Shown: positions 4,518-5,370 of the stretch, in pieces | How the letters are laid out: every line of letters begins with the position of its first letter | How positions within the stretch are numbered: the first letter of the stretch is position 1 | Assembly: GCA_028276605.1 (NCBI GenBank) | Contig: JAPYWC010000047.1 | Span: 1-5,370 of the forward strand | Origin: Desulfurococcales archaeon | Lineage (GTDB): Archaea > Thermoproteota > Thermoprotei_A > Sulfolobales > Ignisphaeraceae | Direction of reading: 5' to 3' | Length of the DNA stretch: 5,370 nucleotides | Translations under genes and position numbers: made by a program | Notes under the pieces: generated by a model | Database searches by the model: none | The model's input: only the letters and a program-made list of their open reading frames with translations | What the model was told of the DNA's origin: nothing

Positions 4518-5370
4518 ATGAGTAGCCCTAATCTGTTAGAAAAACTAAAACCGCTTACCGCAGGACAAGAAGAGATGTACAAAGCGTTAACTGATAAAAG
4601 TTTTGAAGTTCTAGGGTTCTTTGGACCTACAGGCACAGGCAAATCTCTATTCAGTTTAACTTACGGATTGCAAGCAGTGCTTTCAGGAGAATACAAAAGA
4701 TTTATTATAATAAAGCCTGTAGTTGACATTACATCAGGGGAGGAGATTACTATAGCCAAATCACCATCAGCATTCTTTGAAGCCGTAAAGAGCTACATGC
4801 AGGACGTGCTAGGGGTACTTATTGATTGGGGTCAAGTAGAGCCATTAATAGGTAACAAGATAATCATTGCAGATTCGCATTACTTGCGTGGACGAACATT
4901 CGACAATGCCATTATATTTATAGACGATATACAACTTATGAAACCTGAAACCATAATAGAAGCCATAGTTAGAGTAGGGCAGAATAGTAGGTTAATTGTT
5001 GCTGGAGATCCTGTGTTTCAAGCTCTTAGAGAGATAAAAGGCGATCCAGCAGCACTCGTTAGAGAGATACTGTTAAGTGAGGAGAAGTCTCGTGTTGTAG
5101 ATTTAGGCATAAAGGATATCGTGAGAGAAGGGGCAAAGAGAGGCTTAAGATTCTTGCTTGAGTACAAACTTCGTGCAAGAGCAATGAATGAAGAAGAGAA
5201 GAAGGTTTACGATGTTATCAAGTCTAAGGCTCCTGACGCAGATATCGTAACAGTAGCTGATTTAACCTCATTTAAGCAACAATATGAGATAACATCGGAG
5301 CATGTACCAGACGCACTCATAATAGCTAAGCAAGGGCACCTAGGTAGAGTTGTTGGAAAAGGTGGCGAGA
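4518..5370 (+). CDS. PhoH-like P-loop ATPase with C-terminal KH domain, partial
   Basis: The first 284 codons of a PhoH-family protein are present; the window edge cuts the gene. PhoH proteins are P-loop NTPases related to superfamily 1 helicases, and an added KH domain implies RNA binding. Seen: Walker A GPTGTGKS (36-43); RGRTFDNAIIFIDDIQLM (124-141), which matches the PhoH RGRT block plus Walker B with Asp136; sensor segment LIVAGDPVFQ (159-168); a charged helical linker (about 180-235); and from about 240 a segment ending IAKQGHLGRVVGKGGE. This last segment carries the KH GxxG loop (GKGG, 280-283) at the very edge. The residue after the Walker B Asp is Asp137 where PhoH proteins normally have Glu (DEAQ; here DDIQ). 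The cellular role is not established; RNA processing, decay or ribosome-related work is inferred from domains and neighbours. ATG 4518 is the first ATG in the frame, but TTG 4503 is possible and would add five residues. It lies 53 bases after taw3. Confidence 0.85.
   Translation, partial: MSSPNLLEKLKPLTAGQEEMYKALTDKSFEVLGFFGPTGTGKSLFSLTYGLQAVLSGEYKRFIIIKPVVDITSGEEITIAKSPSAFFEAVKSYMQDVLGVLIDWGQVEPLIGNKIIIADSHYLRGRTFDNAIIFIDDIQLMKPETIIEAIVRVGQNSRLIVAGDPVFQALREIKGDPAALVREILLSEEKSRVVDLGIKDIVREGAKRGLRFLLEYKLRARAMNEEEKKVYDVIKSKAPDADIVTVADLTSFKQQYEITSEHVPDALIIAKQGHLGRVVGKGGE

Noticed and set aside
1..5370. CRISPR arrays, insertion sequences, tRNA genes, attachment sites
   Set aside because: No regularly spaced repeats, transposase motifs, terminal inverted repeats or tRNA cloverleaf patterns were found on either strand.

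Overview
The window looks like chromosomal DNA from a thermophilic crenarchaeote. It has a modest GC content, and arginine is coded mostly by AGA/AGG. Start codons are preceded by GGTG-type ribosome binding sites, and A/T boxes lie about 25-50 bases upstream of several genes. The genes belong to archaeal or archaeal/eukaryotic families: Nop5, ribosomal protein S30e, GatE, Taw3 and a PhoH-KH protein. The S30e and Taw3 variants are of crenarchaeal type. A relative of the Desulfurococcales/Ignisphaera group is possible, but the genus cannot be read from this window.

Layout. Positions 1-598 (minus strand) hold the first 199 codons of nop5; the rest of the gene lies off the left edge. Its leader contains CUGA and AUGAUGA boxes that may form an L7Ae-binding kink-turn or K-loop over the start codon. 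Positions about 653-1207 form an AT-rich gap with no gene I can support. Positions 1208-1342 (plus) hold a short AbrB/MazE-like antitoxin-type gene broken by one in-frame TAG, perhaps the relic of a toxin-antitoxin cassette. The rest of the window runs on the plus strand: S30e (1518-1733), gatE (1877-3841), taw3 (3871-4464) and the first 284 codons of a PhoH-like ATPase with a KH domain (from 4518, cut by the right edge).

The genes share an RNA and translation theme. Nop5 is the scaffold of the C/D box 2'-O-methylation RNP. S30e is a small-subunit ribosomal protein. GatE is half of the enzyme that makes Gln-tRNA(Gln) from Glu-tRNA(Gln). Taw3 methylates the wyosine intermediate of tRNA(Phe). 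The PhoH-KH protein is probably an RNA-binding ATPase. gatE and taw3 are 29 bases apart and probably cotranscribed; the PhoH-KH gene may also have its own promoter inside the end of taw3.

Most of the window is ordinary archaeal housekeeping. I see no clear novel defence or mobile system. The points most worth checking are the kink-turn-like nop5 leader, the hairpin touching the PhoH-KH start codon, and the decayed antitoxin gene.
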